A program made the translations under genes and the position numbers. DNA of 40,425 bases from Bacillus solimangrovi (lineage in GTDB: Bacteria; Bacillota; Bacilli; Bacillales; Bacillaceae_N), in contig NZ_MJEH01000026.1 in NCBI RefSeq assembly GCF_001742425.1, positions 1 through 40,425 on the forward strand. The letters run 5' to 3'. The notes beneath the pieces were generated by a model, which saw only the letters and a list, made by a program, of their open reading frames with translations, was not told where the DNA came from and ran no database searches. How positions within the stretch are numbered: position 1 is the stretch's first letter; every line of letters starts with the position of its first letter. Shown piece by piece: positions 33,358 to 40,425 of the stretch.

Positions 33358-33729
33358 ATGAAGAAATCAAAAAAAATCACGATAACCCTACTACTCCTTA
33401 TACTATCGTTAGCACCTACCCAATTAGCTAATGCTGCAACAATATATACGCCTGTTGCTGGTACGTTTCAAACTGAGGGAACGTTATTTAAGATGAATAA
33501 TCCGTATCCAGAGGGAAAAGTGATTGTTCAATTTGATGACCAATCGGTAGAAGATGATGAAATCGTTGAGTTGGAGTTCACTGAACAAGAGTCTACTTAT
33601 TTGGCTAAATGTTCATCACTCTATACATTCTCATTTTATGATCAGGATGAGAATTTTAAGTTGAAGAGACAGTATTACGTTCCATATCCACGTTATTCAT
33701 TGGATGAGTGTAACAAACTAGAACAATAA
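33358..33729 (+). CDS. Small secreted protein next to the right junction
   Basis: A 123-residue protein with a signal peptide (ITITLLLLILSLAPTQLANA, cleavage after ANA). The mature part is about 95 residues, acidic, with two Cys (KCSSLYTF and DECNKLEQ) that may form a disulfide, and looks like one small beta domain (KVIVQFDDQSVEDDEIVELE). AGGAGGAT is the ribosome binding site. Its stop codon directly touches the attP arm at 33730, so the gene ends the element. Not recognised. Confidence 0.65.
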   Translation: MKKSKKITITLLLLILSLAPTQLANAATIYTPVAGTFQTEGTLFKMNNPYPEGKVIVQFDDQSVEDDEIVELEFTEQESTYLAKCSSLYTFSFYDQDENFKLKRQYYVPYPRYSLDECNKLEQ

Positions 33730-33770
33730 GGGTTACTTACAGTATGCAAGCGGACCCATTGCATTTAATC
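33730..33770. other. Right attachment junction of the prkA element
   Basis: Element arm GGGTTACTTACAGTATGCAA with GCG (33730-33752), crossover GA (33753-33754), then prkA sequence CCCATTGCATTTAATCCC. The element arm mirrors 13253-13275 around GA. Confidence 0.85.
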
Positions 33771-35228
33771 CCAGTTCATTTAAGGGAAGAGTTTTTCAAA
33801 GAATATGGGATACGTGTTGAGGGGAACTTATCGCCGCTTAATATTATGCGTTTGGAGCAAGAATATGGGGATCGAATTGAGGATGTGCTTGTTGAGCGAG
33901 TATTCTTATCTGAGGATAAACGGGTTGGTATTGGTACATTTAGTCCGTCTGATCCGAAGTCACAGGATATTGCTGATTTAACAGGAAGTATCGATTTCTC
34001 GACGATTGCTGAATTTGGTTCTGAGTCTGATCCTCGTGCATATCGATTTGATGGTGAATTGAATAAGGCAAATCGTGGCATGATGGAGTTCCAAGAAATG
34101 CTTAAGTGTGATGAGAAGTTCTTATGGCATCTCTTGTCATTAACGCAAGAAGGGAACTTCAAAGCAGGACGTTTCGCGTTAATTAGTGCAGATGAATTAA
34201 TTGTCGCACATACGAATGAAGCCGAGTATCGTTCCTTTATTTCGAATAAAAAGAATGAAGCACTTCATTCACGGATTATCGTCATGCCAATTCCGTATAA
34301 TTTGAAAGTATCTCAGGAAGAGCGTATCTATCGGAAAATGATTGGTGAAAGTGATATGGCACATGTGCATATTGCACCACATACGTTGAAGGTTGCAGCG
34401 ATGTTTACGATCTTAACACGTTTGAAAGAGCCGAAGAAATCGGGTGTAGACCTGATTAAGAAGATGCGTTTATATGATGGTGAAGATGTGGAAGGCTTCA
34501 ATGAGGTTGATGTTGAAGAAATGAAGCAAGAATTCTCTGACGAAGGTATGAGTGGAATTGACCCACGTTATGTCATTAACCGAATCTCTTCAGCAATTAT
34601 TCGTAAAGAAGTTGAGTCGATTAATGCATTGGATGTACTGCGCAACTTGAAGGAAGGTTTAACACAACACGCATCCATTTCAGAAGAAGATAAAGAGCGT
34701 TATTTGAACTTCATTTCTGTTGCACGTAAAGAATATGATGAACTGGCGAAGAAAGAGGTTCAGAAGGCATTTGTATATTCATATGAAGAGTCAGCGAAGA
34801 CACTCATGGATAATTATCTTGATAACGTTGAAGCATATTGTAACAAGAACAAAATTCGTGACCCATTAACAGGTGAAGAGATGAACCCAGACGAGAAGTT
34901 AATGCGCTCGATTGAAGAACAAATTGGAATTTCGGAAAATGCGAAAAAGGCATTCCGCGAAGAAATTCTTATCCGTATCTCTGCTTATGCTCGTAAAGGG
35001 AAGAAGTTCGATTACAATTCTCATGAGCGGTTGCGCGAAGCGATCCAGAAGAAATTGTTTGCTGATCTGAAGGATATCGTCAAAATTACAACATCAACGA
35101 AGACACCTGATGAAAAACAACTGAAGAAGATGAATGAGGTTGTTGCAACATTGATTGATGAGTATGGCTACAACTCAACTTCAGCAAATGAATTGCTTCG
35201 ATACGTCGGTAGCTTATTAAATAGGTAA
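33755..35228 (+). CDS. prkA: prkA, 3' part, codons 141-631
   Basis: The C-terminal 491 residues of PrkA, continuing at DPLHLIPVHLREEFFKEYGI, which in relatives directly follows GCPMHE. Motifs typical of PrkA are present: GIGTFSPSDPKSQDIADLTG, FSTIAEFGSESDPRAYRFDG, GNFKAGRFALISADELIVAH, and KVAAMFTILTRLKEP, GMSGIDPRYVINRISSAI and the C-terminal EYGYNSTSANELLRYVGSLL. An ATG at 33744 is in frame but has no ribosome binding site and lies in the element arm, so this part is probably not translated until the element leaves. The fused gene from GTG 12831 has 631 codons plus stop, the length I recall for B. subtilis PrkA. Confidence 0.95.
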
Positions 35229-35250
35229 TCAATTAAATTAGTGGATAATC

Positions 35251-35286
35251 AGACTGATGAGCAAAAGCTTATCAGTCTTTTTTTTA
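35251..35286 (+). terminator. Terminator of prkA
   Basis: AGACTGATGAGC (35251-35262) pairs with GCTTATCAGTCT (35267-35278), one wobble, then a run of T. Confidence 0.92.
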
Positions 35287-35482
35287 TCACGTTTCAACTG
35301 ACGAAGACTTCTACTTTTCATACAAAGTTGAAGCGGAATTGTAGTGTAAGTAATTACTAAATCAGTTTAACCAACGACCCATGGCGGATAAAATAACTCA
35401 CTCGTAAGGCAGTTTCACTTTATTGTCTCATCGATATATAATAGTTAATATGAGATTGATCCTATTTGAAGGGGTGATGAAC

Positions 35483-35587
35483 ATGGCAAATACATTGCCG
35501 CTTAATGCAGCTACTCATGCAAAGCCTAGTATTGGAAAGGTGATACTTTGCATGAGAGTAAACGATTATATAAAATCACCTAACTAA
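35483..35587 (+). CDS. Possible 34-residue peptide
   Basis: ATG 35483 follows AAGGGG (35469-35474) at 8 bases and reads MANTLPLNAATHAKPSIGKV and on to a stop at 35585-35587. The frame overlaps a set of inverted repeats, so it may be a leader peptide. Not recognised. Confidence 0.35.
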   Translation: MANTLPLNAATHAKPSIGKVILCMRVNDYIKSPN

Positions 35588-35615
35588 ACGGTTATATCTA
35601 ATATTAGGCTTTGCA
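35516..35615 (+). promoter_or_regulatory. Structured leader with competing hairpins
   Basis: CATGCAAAG (35516-35524) pairs perfectly with CTTTGCATG (35546-35554). The overlapping TGCAAAGCCTAGTATT (35518-35533) pairs in 15 of 16 places with AATATTAGGCTTTGCA (35600-35615). The two structures exclude each other. They precede the CD3324-like gene and overlap the possible 34-residue peptide. Confidence 0.5.
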
Positions 35616-35657
35616 CCTTATTTTTGAAAACAAAATAAGAATAAGGGGCGGGCTGAG

Positions 35658-35921
35658 ATGAACTATGTGAAAGCAAATGCGGTATTACCGCAAGAACTAA
35701 TAAAAGAAATTCAGAAGTACGTTCAAGGAGAAACTATTTATATTCCGAAACCTAAAGCGAACCATAAAAAATGGGGAACACGTTCGGGAGCGAGAACGTT
35801 GATTGCAGATCGGAATGCATCTATTAAACAAGGGTTTAAAGATGGAAACTCAATTGAACAATTAGCTGAACAATATTTTCTTGCAGTTGAAACGATTAAA
35901 AAGATCGTTTATTCGAAATGA
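35658..35921 (+). CDS. CD3324-like DNA-binding protein
   Basis: An 87-residue protein. LPQELIKEIQKYVQGETIYIPKP and KANHKKWGTRSGARTL are followed by a helix-turn-helix (IKQGFKDGNSIEQLAEQYFL, then AVETIKKIVYSK). This is the pattern of the CD3324 family, which resembles the Mor transcription activator DNA-binding fold. GGGGCGGG is a modest ribosome binding site. It likely acts as a small regulator. The structured leader upstream may control it, and a clear terminator follows. Confidence 0.8.
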   Translation: MNYVKANAVLPQELIKEIQKYVQGETIYIPKPKANHKKWGTRSGARTLIADRNASIKQGFKDGNSIEQLAEQYFLAVETIKKIVYSK

Positions 35922-35948
35922 ATGTTACCTTTATGATAGATATACAGA

Positions 35949-35987
35949 AGCACTGAGAATCTTAACGAGAGATTTTCAGTGCTTTTT
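35949..35987 (+). terminator. Terminator after the CD3324-like gene
   Basis: AGCACTGAGAATCT (35949-35962) pairs with AGATTTTCAGTGCT (about 35970-35983), one wobble, then T-run. Confidence 0.9.
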
Positions 35988-36092
35988 TATGTATCGTTTG
36001 TTTCTTAATCATTCTCTGCATTTTAGAAGTACGGAATTTTTTCTACAATTAATGATAACGAAGCACTTGTAAGAGTGAAAGGAGTGGGATAT

Positions 36093-36728
36093 ATGAAACC
36101 TTTTATACAACCGTATCAATATCATTTCATTCATAAGCAAATGCAAACTCTTTTAAATGCACAATCCGCTAGTAATGATGAAAGTGTCTTACGAGCTTTA
36201 CGAACAATGGCGACAGAAAGGCTGCTTGAAATTGTTGCGGATGGTTCAGATGAACAGCAGCAGTTCGTTCAAGCACTTGCAGAAGTGGATAATACAGAGA
36301 AGGCTGAGAAATTGCTCGCTCAATTGAGATCATATGTCATACCATTTGAGGTAACAGAACAGGAAATTAAGAAACTGTTTCCAAAGGTGAAGAAATTAAG
36401 AGTCCCACATTTAGCTGAGTTCGATATGTTTACCCGTTCATATGTAAACTGGTTTGATAGCGGTACGAATAAAACATTTCTTGTAACGAGAATGAACCAG
36501 AAGTTAGTAGGTTTACAAGGAACATTAACTCGTATAAACGAGAAAGGAATTTGTACGTTATGCAATGGGTATGAGGAAGTCGGAATCCTTCTAGTTGAAG
36601 AGAAGGGCAAACAGTTAGGTACGTACACGAAGAGAGGAAACTATATTTGTACCGATGGTGAGAAATGCAATCAAAACATAACGTCATTGGAACGAATACA
36701 TGGATTTATAGAACGATTGAAGAAGTGA
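36093..36728 (+). CDS. FusB/FusC-family EF-G-binding protein
   Basis: A 211-residue two-domain protein. The N-terminal helical part (FIQPYQYHFIHKQMQTLLNA, then a bundle up to about residue 85) and the C-terminal domain with a four-Cys zinc site (CTLC at about 160 and CTDGEKC near 195, in a treble-clef like fold) match the FusB/FBP family. Such proteins bind elongation factor G and free it from stalled ribosomes; FusB and FusC give fusidic acid resistance in staphylococci. Chromosomal versions are common in Bacillaceae and may not give resistance. ATG 36093 follows AAAGGAG; the GTG at 36075 lies in that site. Confidence 0.85.
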   Translation: MKPFIQPYQYHFIHKQMQTLLNAQSASNDESVLRALRTMATERLLEIVADGSDEQQQFVQALAEVDNTEKAEKLLAQLRSYVIPFEVTEQEIKKLFPKVKKLRVPHLAEFDMFTRSYVNWFDSGTNKTFLVTRMNQKLVGLQGTLTRINEKGICTLCNGYEEVGILLVEEKGKQLGTYTKRGNYICTDGEKCNQNITSLERIHGFIERLKK

Positions 36729-36741
36729 GGAGAAAGTTCGC

Positions 36742-37302
36742 ATGCAAAAACTTGAATCAAATGTTAAATTTCTACAAAGTGATCGGTTATTTTTAAGACC
36801 GCTAGAGGAAGATGACTTAGACTTATTTTATGAAAAAGCATTATGGGAGCAAGAGGGAAGAAGATTAACAGGTTCACAAACGGTGTTCACCCGCTCAAGT
36901 GTACAAAGTTGGTTCGAGAATGTTTCATTAGATAGTACGAGAATTGATCTGCTCATTTGTTTGCAAGCAACGAATGCACCGATCGGAGAGATGGCGATGC
37001 TTGATATTGACCATCGAAACCAAAAAGCAGTCGTAAGAATATCGATCTTCGATAACGATTATTTAGGGAAGGGATTCGGAACAGAAGCGATGTCGTTATT
37101 AGTGGCATATGGATTTGACATCTTAAATCTACACAGAGTTGGTTTGGATGTCTTCTCATACAATGAACGAGCGATTAATTCTTATAAAAAGTTAGGGTTC
37201 AAGCAAGAAGGAGTAATAAGAGATAGCCTCTTTTATAATGGGCAGTTCCATGACTCGATTATGATGGGAGTGCTACGACATGAATTTGTAAAATGTACGT
37301 GA
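36742..37302 (+). CDS. RimJ/RimL-type GNAT N-acetyltransferase
   Basis: A 186-residue acetyltransferase. LQSDRLFLRPLEEDDLDLFY is the family N-terminus, GEMAMLDIDHRNQKAVVRIS the central beta part, NDYLGKGFGTEAMSLLVAYG motif A (acetyl-CoA binding) and LNLHRVGLDVFSYNERAINS motif B, followed by YKKLGFKQEGVIRD. It begins 13 bases after the FusB-like gene (GAGGAGAAAG site), so both are probably one transcript. The substrate may be a protein N-terminus or a small amine. Confidence 0.9.
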   Translation: MQKLESNVKFLQSDRLFLRPLEEDDLDLFYEKALWEQEGRRLTGSQTVFTRSSVQSWFENVSLDSTRIDLLICLQATNAPIGEMAMLDIDHRNQKAVVRISIFDNDYLGKGFGTEAMSLLVAYGFDILNLHRVGLDVFSYNERAINSYKKLGFKQEGVIRDSLFYNGQFHDSIMMGVLRHEFVKCT

Positions 37303-37322
37303 TAACGAATGCAGCATAAAAA

Positions 37323-37366
37323 ATATCGGTGCTAACCTCCAATGGATGGAGTGCTAGCACCGATAA
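37323..37366. terminator. Shared terminator between GNAT and chemotaxis genes
   Basis: ATCGGTGCTA (from 37325) pairs with TAGCACCGAT (to 37364), extended inward by CC and GG; an A-run on the left gives a T-run for the minus strand. Confidence 0.9.
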
Positions 37367-37371
37367 TTTGA

Positions 37372-39375
37372 TTATTTGACTTTGAAGCGCTCAACCATGT
37401 CATGTAATTTATCCGCTTCTTCTGCATTTTCTTTCGTTGATTGAGCAATGTCTTTTATAAGCGTTAGCTGTTCGTCTGTACTTGTAGATAGTTTAATCGT
37501 TTGTTCGGTTGTGCCTTCAATTGATGCGACCATTTCTTTTAGTGAATGATCGATTTCTTGAGAACTTGCGCTCATTTCTTCTGTTGTAGCTGTAAAGTCA
37601 TGCACTTTCGTTGAGATATGTTGAACAGAATTGTATATGTCTTCGAAATATTGATTGATATGTTTCATCATTTCTTGGCCTTCACATACTTCTTGTGAGA
37701 CGTTATTCATCATTTGCAGTGAGTTTCTCGCTTTTTGTTCATTTTGCTGGATGAGTGTTGTAATCTGTTGGAGCGCATCTGCGGTTTGTTCCGCTAAGTT
37801 GCGAACTTCACCCGCTACAACTGCAAAGCCTCTACCATGTTCGCCTGCACGTGCTGCTTCAATAGATGCGTTCAATGCAAGTAGATTTGTTTGCTCAGCA
37901 ATACCAGTTATCATCCCAATAATCTTACTAATTTCAAGTGCGCCTTCATCAAGACTTTTCACGACAGCCGATGATTGTTCGACGTTTTTTTCAATATGCT
38001 CCATTTGTTTTGTAACATTCTTTAATGATTGTTCGCCATTTTGTGCTTTTGAAGCAGTTTCTGCTGTAAGATCGGCTACAACACTTGATGACTTCGCAAT
38101 TGATTGAGTCGCGGTCATCATTTCCTGTATGATTGAAGACGAATTGTTAGCATACTCAGCTTGAGTAGAGGCGGAGGTCGCTGCATGTTTAAGGTTTTCT
38201 GCAATTAATTGACTATGCTCTTTACCTTTGTCAGTTGATTGGAGCAATGAGTTGGTCGTTTCATACACATGATCGCTTGTGCTTTTCACTTGTTTCATAA
38301 TCGTTTGCATCTTGTTTATCATTGCGTTAAAGGCGAACGCAAGCTTGCTCATTTCATCTTTTCCTGATTCATCTAACCTTACCGTTAAGTCAGCTTCGCC
38401 TTTACTAATCCGTAAGAGAGAGTTTGTGATTTTATCCATATTGTTCAATCGGCGTTTAACAAGTAGCGGTATGAAGATGACTAAAAGGATCAGTGCGATG
38501 CTAGTAGATAGAAACGTAATATTCGAAATTTCTGTTAGAATCTCATTTGATATGACAACGAATAAATACGTACCATCAGAAAGTGGTACTGTATATGCTT
38601 TTGCTTTCTTCTCATCATAAGTCATATTTTCATTAGATGCTCCTGCTGCACTTTTTACGGCTGTAAATGTTTGTTGAACAACTGATTGATCGGCATCATC
38701 TGATGTACTGACAAGAATTTTATCTTCATTTGAGAAGATGCCTGAATATAAAATTTGATCACTTAATTCCTCTTTCATCTTCATTAAGATCGATTTTGAA
38801 CCGATGGTTTGATCTAATTCTATGAGTGACTGTCCATTACGTGCAACTTGAATAATTTGAGGCGAATTCCAGCCAGAAACACCGACAAATTTGAAGATTT
38901 GGTTGTCAACTGTTCGTACTTGTGCAGGTTGTGTCACGACATCCCGTTTATTTGTAATTAGATCCATGAATTCATATGCTTGAGAGTTTGGATCACTTCC
39001 GAAGAAAAAGTCTACATCTTCTGCCATATTCGTTAATGTTGTATTGCCTTTCCCGTCTGTTATCCAAAACTCATCAATACCAGAGCGTTCTGCAAGCTCA
39101 CTTAGCTCAGCATAGTCTGTCCCATCTTCAACAATTAACGAAAGAAGCACAGATTCTGCAATCATCTCCTTCTCTAAGATTTGCTCAGAATAATCGCGAG
39201 CTGAAATGGTATTTTCAACAGCGATCCGAATTGTCTCGGTTATTGTTGTCCCTTGCTGAGTAATATACTCAGACGTATAGCGGTAGATGACCATTGACAT
39301 GATTGAAATGATCATCGTAATAACAATGAGTACAGGCCACACAATTTTCCACTTAAGTGACTGATAAAACTTCAT
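37372..39375 (-). CDS. Methyl-accepting chemotaxis protein
   Basis: A 667-residue transmembrane chemoreceptor. First membrane helix at about residues 11-31 ([20 protein letters not shown]), a large outer Cache-like sensing domain up to about 270, second helix at about 280-300 ([14 protein letters not shown]), HAMP at 300-355 and a cytoplasmic signalling domain. The tip that binds CheA/CheW is seen in [20 protein letters not shown] and [23 protein letters not shown] 39375 is chosen for the GGGAGGGG site at 39382-39391; seven extra residues upstream are in frame but precede it. The ligand is not predictable. No sigma-D promoter was found just upstream. Confidence 0.95.
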   Translation of the reverse strand: MKFYQSLKWKIVWPVLIVITMIISIMSMVIYRYTSEYITQQGTTITETIRIAVENTISARDYSEQILEKEMIAESVLLSLIVEDGTDYAELSELAERSGIDEFWITDGKGNTTLTNMAEDVDFFFGSDPNSQAYEFMDLITNKRDVVTQPAQVRTVDNQIFKFVGVSGWNSPQIIQVARNGQSLIELDQTIGSKSILMKMKEELSDQILYSGIFSNEDKILVSTSDDADQSVVQQTFTAVKSAAGASNENMTYDEKKAKAYTVPLSDGTYLFVVISNEILTEISNITFLSTSIALILLVIFIPLLVKRRLNNMDKITNSLLRISKGEADLTVRLDESGKDEMSKLAFAFNAMINKMQTIMKQVKSTSDHVYETTNSLLQSTDKGKEHSQLIAENLKHAATSASTQAEYANNSSSIIQEMMTATQSIAKSSSVVADLTAETASKAQNGEQSLKNVTKQMEHIEKNVEQSSAVVKSLDEGALEISKIIGMITGIAEQTNLLALNASIEAARAGEHGRGFAVVAGEVRNLAEQTADALQQITTLIQQNEQKARNSLQMMNNVSQEVCEGQEMMKHINQYFEDIYNSVQHISTKVHDFTATTEEMSASSQEIDHSLKEMVASIEGTTEQTIKLSTSTDEQLTLIKDIAQSTKENAEEADKLHDMVERFKVK

Positions 39376-39735
39376 ACTATTTGCCCCTCCCACCACAAGT
39401 TCAAATTTTCAGGTAAAAAGATATAAAAATCTATTAAATTACCATACTTTACTATTATAGTGATAAAAAGGAGGGTCTTTATATAGGGATTTGTATATTT
39501 TTTGTATTTTATTATGTATAATGGCAAGGTTGTTATACAGGGAAAATGATATACTCATGAGTTGATTAGACATATAAAGTGAAACTTGTATCAGCAGGAG
39601 CTTTATTCATCCCCCACTGAATAAATCAAGTCAAAACTGACGCTGGTTAAACTTCGTTGACTATCCTAAGTTTTGAAGTAGGAGTTTTAGTTTTCATTGA
39701 TATATAACATAGTCCCGTAGTAGAACAAATATTAT
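39376..39735. other. Gap between divergent genes
   Basis: About 360 bases that should hold promoters for both the chemoreceptor and the next gene; none convincing. No frame seen. Confidence 0.3.
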
Positions 39736-39762
39736 AATAGGAGAATTGGGAGATGAATTATA

Positions 39763-40425
39763 ATGTTAAAGCCAATTTCAAAATCTGAACGAATTGCCTC
39801 AATCGATATTATAAGAGGTTTTGCACTACTCGGCATTTTATTAGTCAATCTGCCTACTTTCTACTCAGCAAATTTTATCTATCAAGAATACAGTATTGAA
39901 AAAGTGTATACGGGGTTCGATTACTGGATTGATTTTGTCTTGCAGCTGTTTGTACAAACAAAATTTTACCCAATTTTTTCATTTTTATTTGGATTAGGTT
40001 TTTATATATTTATGAGCCGAGCTGAGCAGAAGGGGTTAAATGGAAGAGGTTTGATGGTAAGACGCATGTTTGTCCTGCTTGTTTTCGGTCTTCTTCATCT
40101 AGTGTTTCTATGGTACGGTGATATTTTACATGTGTACGCAATTACAGGCTTCGTCTTGTTACTAGTCTTCTATAAAAGGAAAACGAAGACATTATTAATC
40201 TGGGCGTTTAGTTTATTGTTTCTCTTTCATGCTTTCACTAGCATCATATTCTTAGTGCCTGAATCTATCTATGTTGAAATGAATGAAGAATTAACTCAAG
40301 GTTATGAAAGTCAGCTAAACGAGTATGTAGACGTATACAAATATGCACCATATAGTGAGTGGGTTTCATATCGATTCGAGAATGAAGTTATGCTAATGGT
40401 CACAAATCTACCATTTAACCCCTTC
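39763..40425 (+). CDS. DUF418/YeiB-family membrane protein, 3' end outside the window
   Basis: The first 221 residues of a polytopic membrane protein. ERIASIDIIRGFALLGILLV is the conserved start of the YeiB/DUF418 group, followed by KFYPIFSFLFGLGFYIFMSR, MVRRMFVLLVFGLLHLVFLW and YGDILHVYAITGFVLLLVFY, which give at least four membrane helices, and a large outer loop from about residue 165. The C-terminal DUF418 domain would follow beyond the edge. AGGAG and GGGAG lie upstream of ATG 39763. Function unsettled; related to acyltransferase-3 membrane folds. Confidence 0.88.
   Translation, partial: MLKPISKSERIASIDIIRGFALLGILLVNLPTFYSANFIYQEYSIEKVYTGFDYWIDFVLQLFVQTKFYPIFSFLFGLGFYIFMSRAEQKGLNGRGLMVRRMFVLLVFGLLHLVFLWYGDILHVYAITGFVLLLVFYKRKTKTLLIWAFSLLFLFHAFTSIIFLVPESIYVEMNEELTQGYESQLNEYVDVYKYAPYSEWVSYRFENEVMLMVTNLPFNPF

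Larger units (their letters stand above)
13251..33752. mobile_element. 20,502-bp serine-recombinase element inserted in prkA
   Basis: The two halves of prkA lie 20.5 kb apart in the same direction and frame. Both junctions contain GGA, and crossover at the GA gives a precise 631-codon prkA. The element holds its own large serine recombinase, a small candidate excision factor, a primase-helicase, a chloramphenicol resistance gene and mostly AT-rich cargo for envelope proteins. No capsid, tail, portal or conjugation genes were seen. This fits an intervening element comparable with skin or SP-beta. Sporulation-linked excision is inferred from the target gene and promoter matches and is not shown by the sequence alone. 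Confidence 0.92.

Noticed and set aside
13251-33752. Insertion by a transposon with a target duplication
   Set aside because: No transposase and no terminal repeats of the transposon type; the junctions have the 2-3 bp shared core and dyad of a serine integrase.
33744-35228. prkA 3' part as an independent gene starting at ATG 33744
   Set aside because: No ribosome binding site, the ATG lies inside the attachment arm, and the product would lack the Walker A region.
37655-38107. 150-codon plus-strand open frame opposite the chemoreceptor gene
   Set aside because: Antisense shadow of the conserved signalling domain; Cys-rich and Ser-rich by frame, no start signal.

Overview
The window comes from the chromosome of a low-GC, Gram-positive, endospore-forming member of the Bacillaceae. 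The evidence is AGGAGG-type ribosome binding sites, a yhbB-trmL-prkA gene order like that of Bacillus subtilis, a TPP riboswitch on thiC, an array of cysteine-rich proteins that look like spore-surface components, and promoter-like sequences for the mother-cell factor sigma-E. The species cannot be named from the sequence.

Left chromosomal part (1-13250): yhbB-like amidase, trmL, a 30-residue membrane peptide gene on the minus strand, two small antibiotic-biosynthesis-monooxygenase-fold proteins (the first IsdG/HmoA-like), a divergent pair of unrecognised genes, five tandem paralogues of about 213-219 residues, riboswitch-controlled thiC with a 56-residue follower, a DUF218 membrane protein, a DUF4083-like peptide, a GNAT acetyltransferase and the 5' part of prkA.

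Central part (13251-33752): a 20,502-bp element sits inside prkA. It carries a large serine recombinase of the SpoIVCA/SprA type, a 58-residue gene that is a candidate excision factor, a primase-helicase with a coupled partner, a chloramphenicol acetyltransferase under leader-peptide attenuation, an MBL-fold protein, a histidine phosphatase, and many lipoproteins, membrane-anchored proteins and secreted proteins. These include an IseA-like and an S-layer-homology protein. No virion genes are visible. The inner flanks of the two junctions together form a 48-bp attP-like dyad centred on GA. Joining the outer flanks through the same GA restores one 631-codon prkA frame. The layout matches the sporulation intervening elements skin (sigK) and SP-beta (spsM), in which a mother-cell recombinase excises the element and rebuilds the gene. 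Sigma-E-like promoters, each with a 14-bp spacer, lie before prkA, the recombinase and the 58-residue gene. A terminator-like hairpin just inside the left junction would end prkA transcription while the element is in place. I know of no described prkA intervening element, but I could not search for one.

Right chromosomal part (33753-40425): the 3' part of prkA with its terminator, a structured leader with competing hairpins, a CD3324-like DNA-binding protein, a FusB/FusC-family EF-G-binding protein, a second GNAT acetyltransferase, a methyl-accepting chemotaxis protein on the minus strand, and the start of a DUF418/YeiB membrane protein cut by the window edge. I saw no tRNA, rRNA, CRISPR array or transposase gene.
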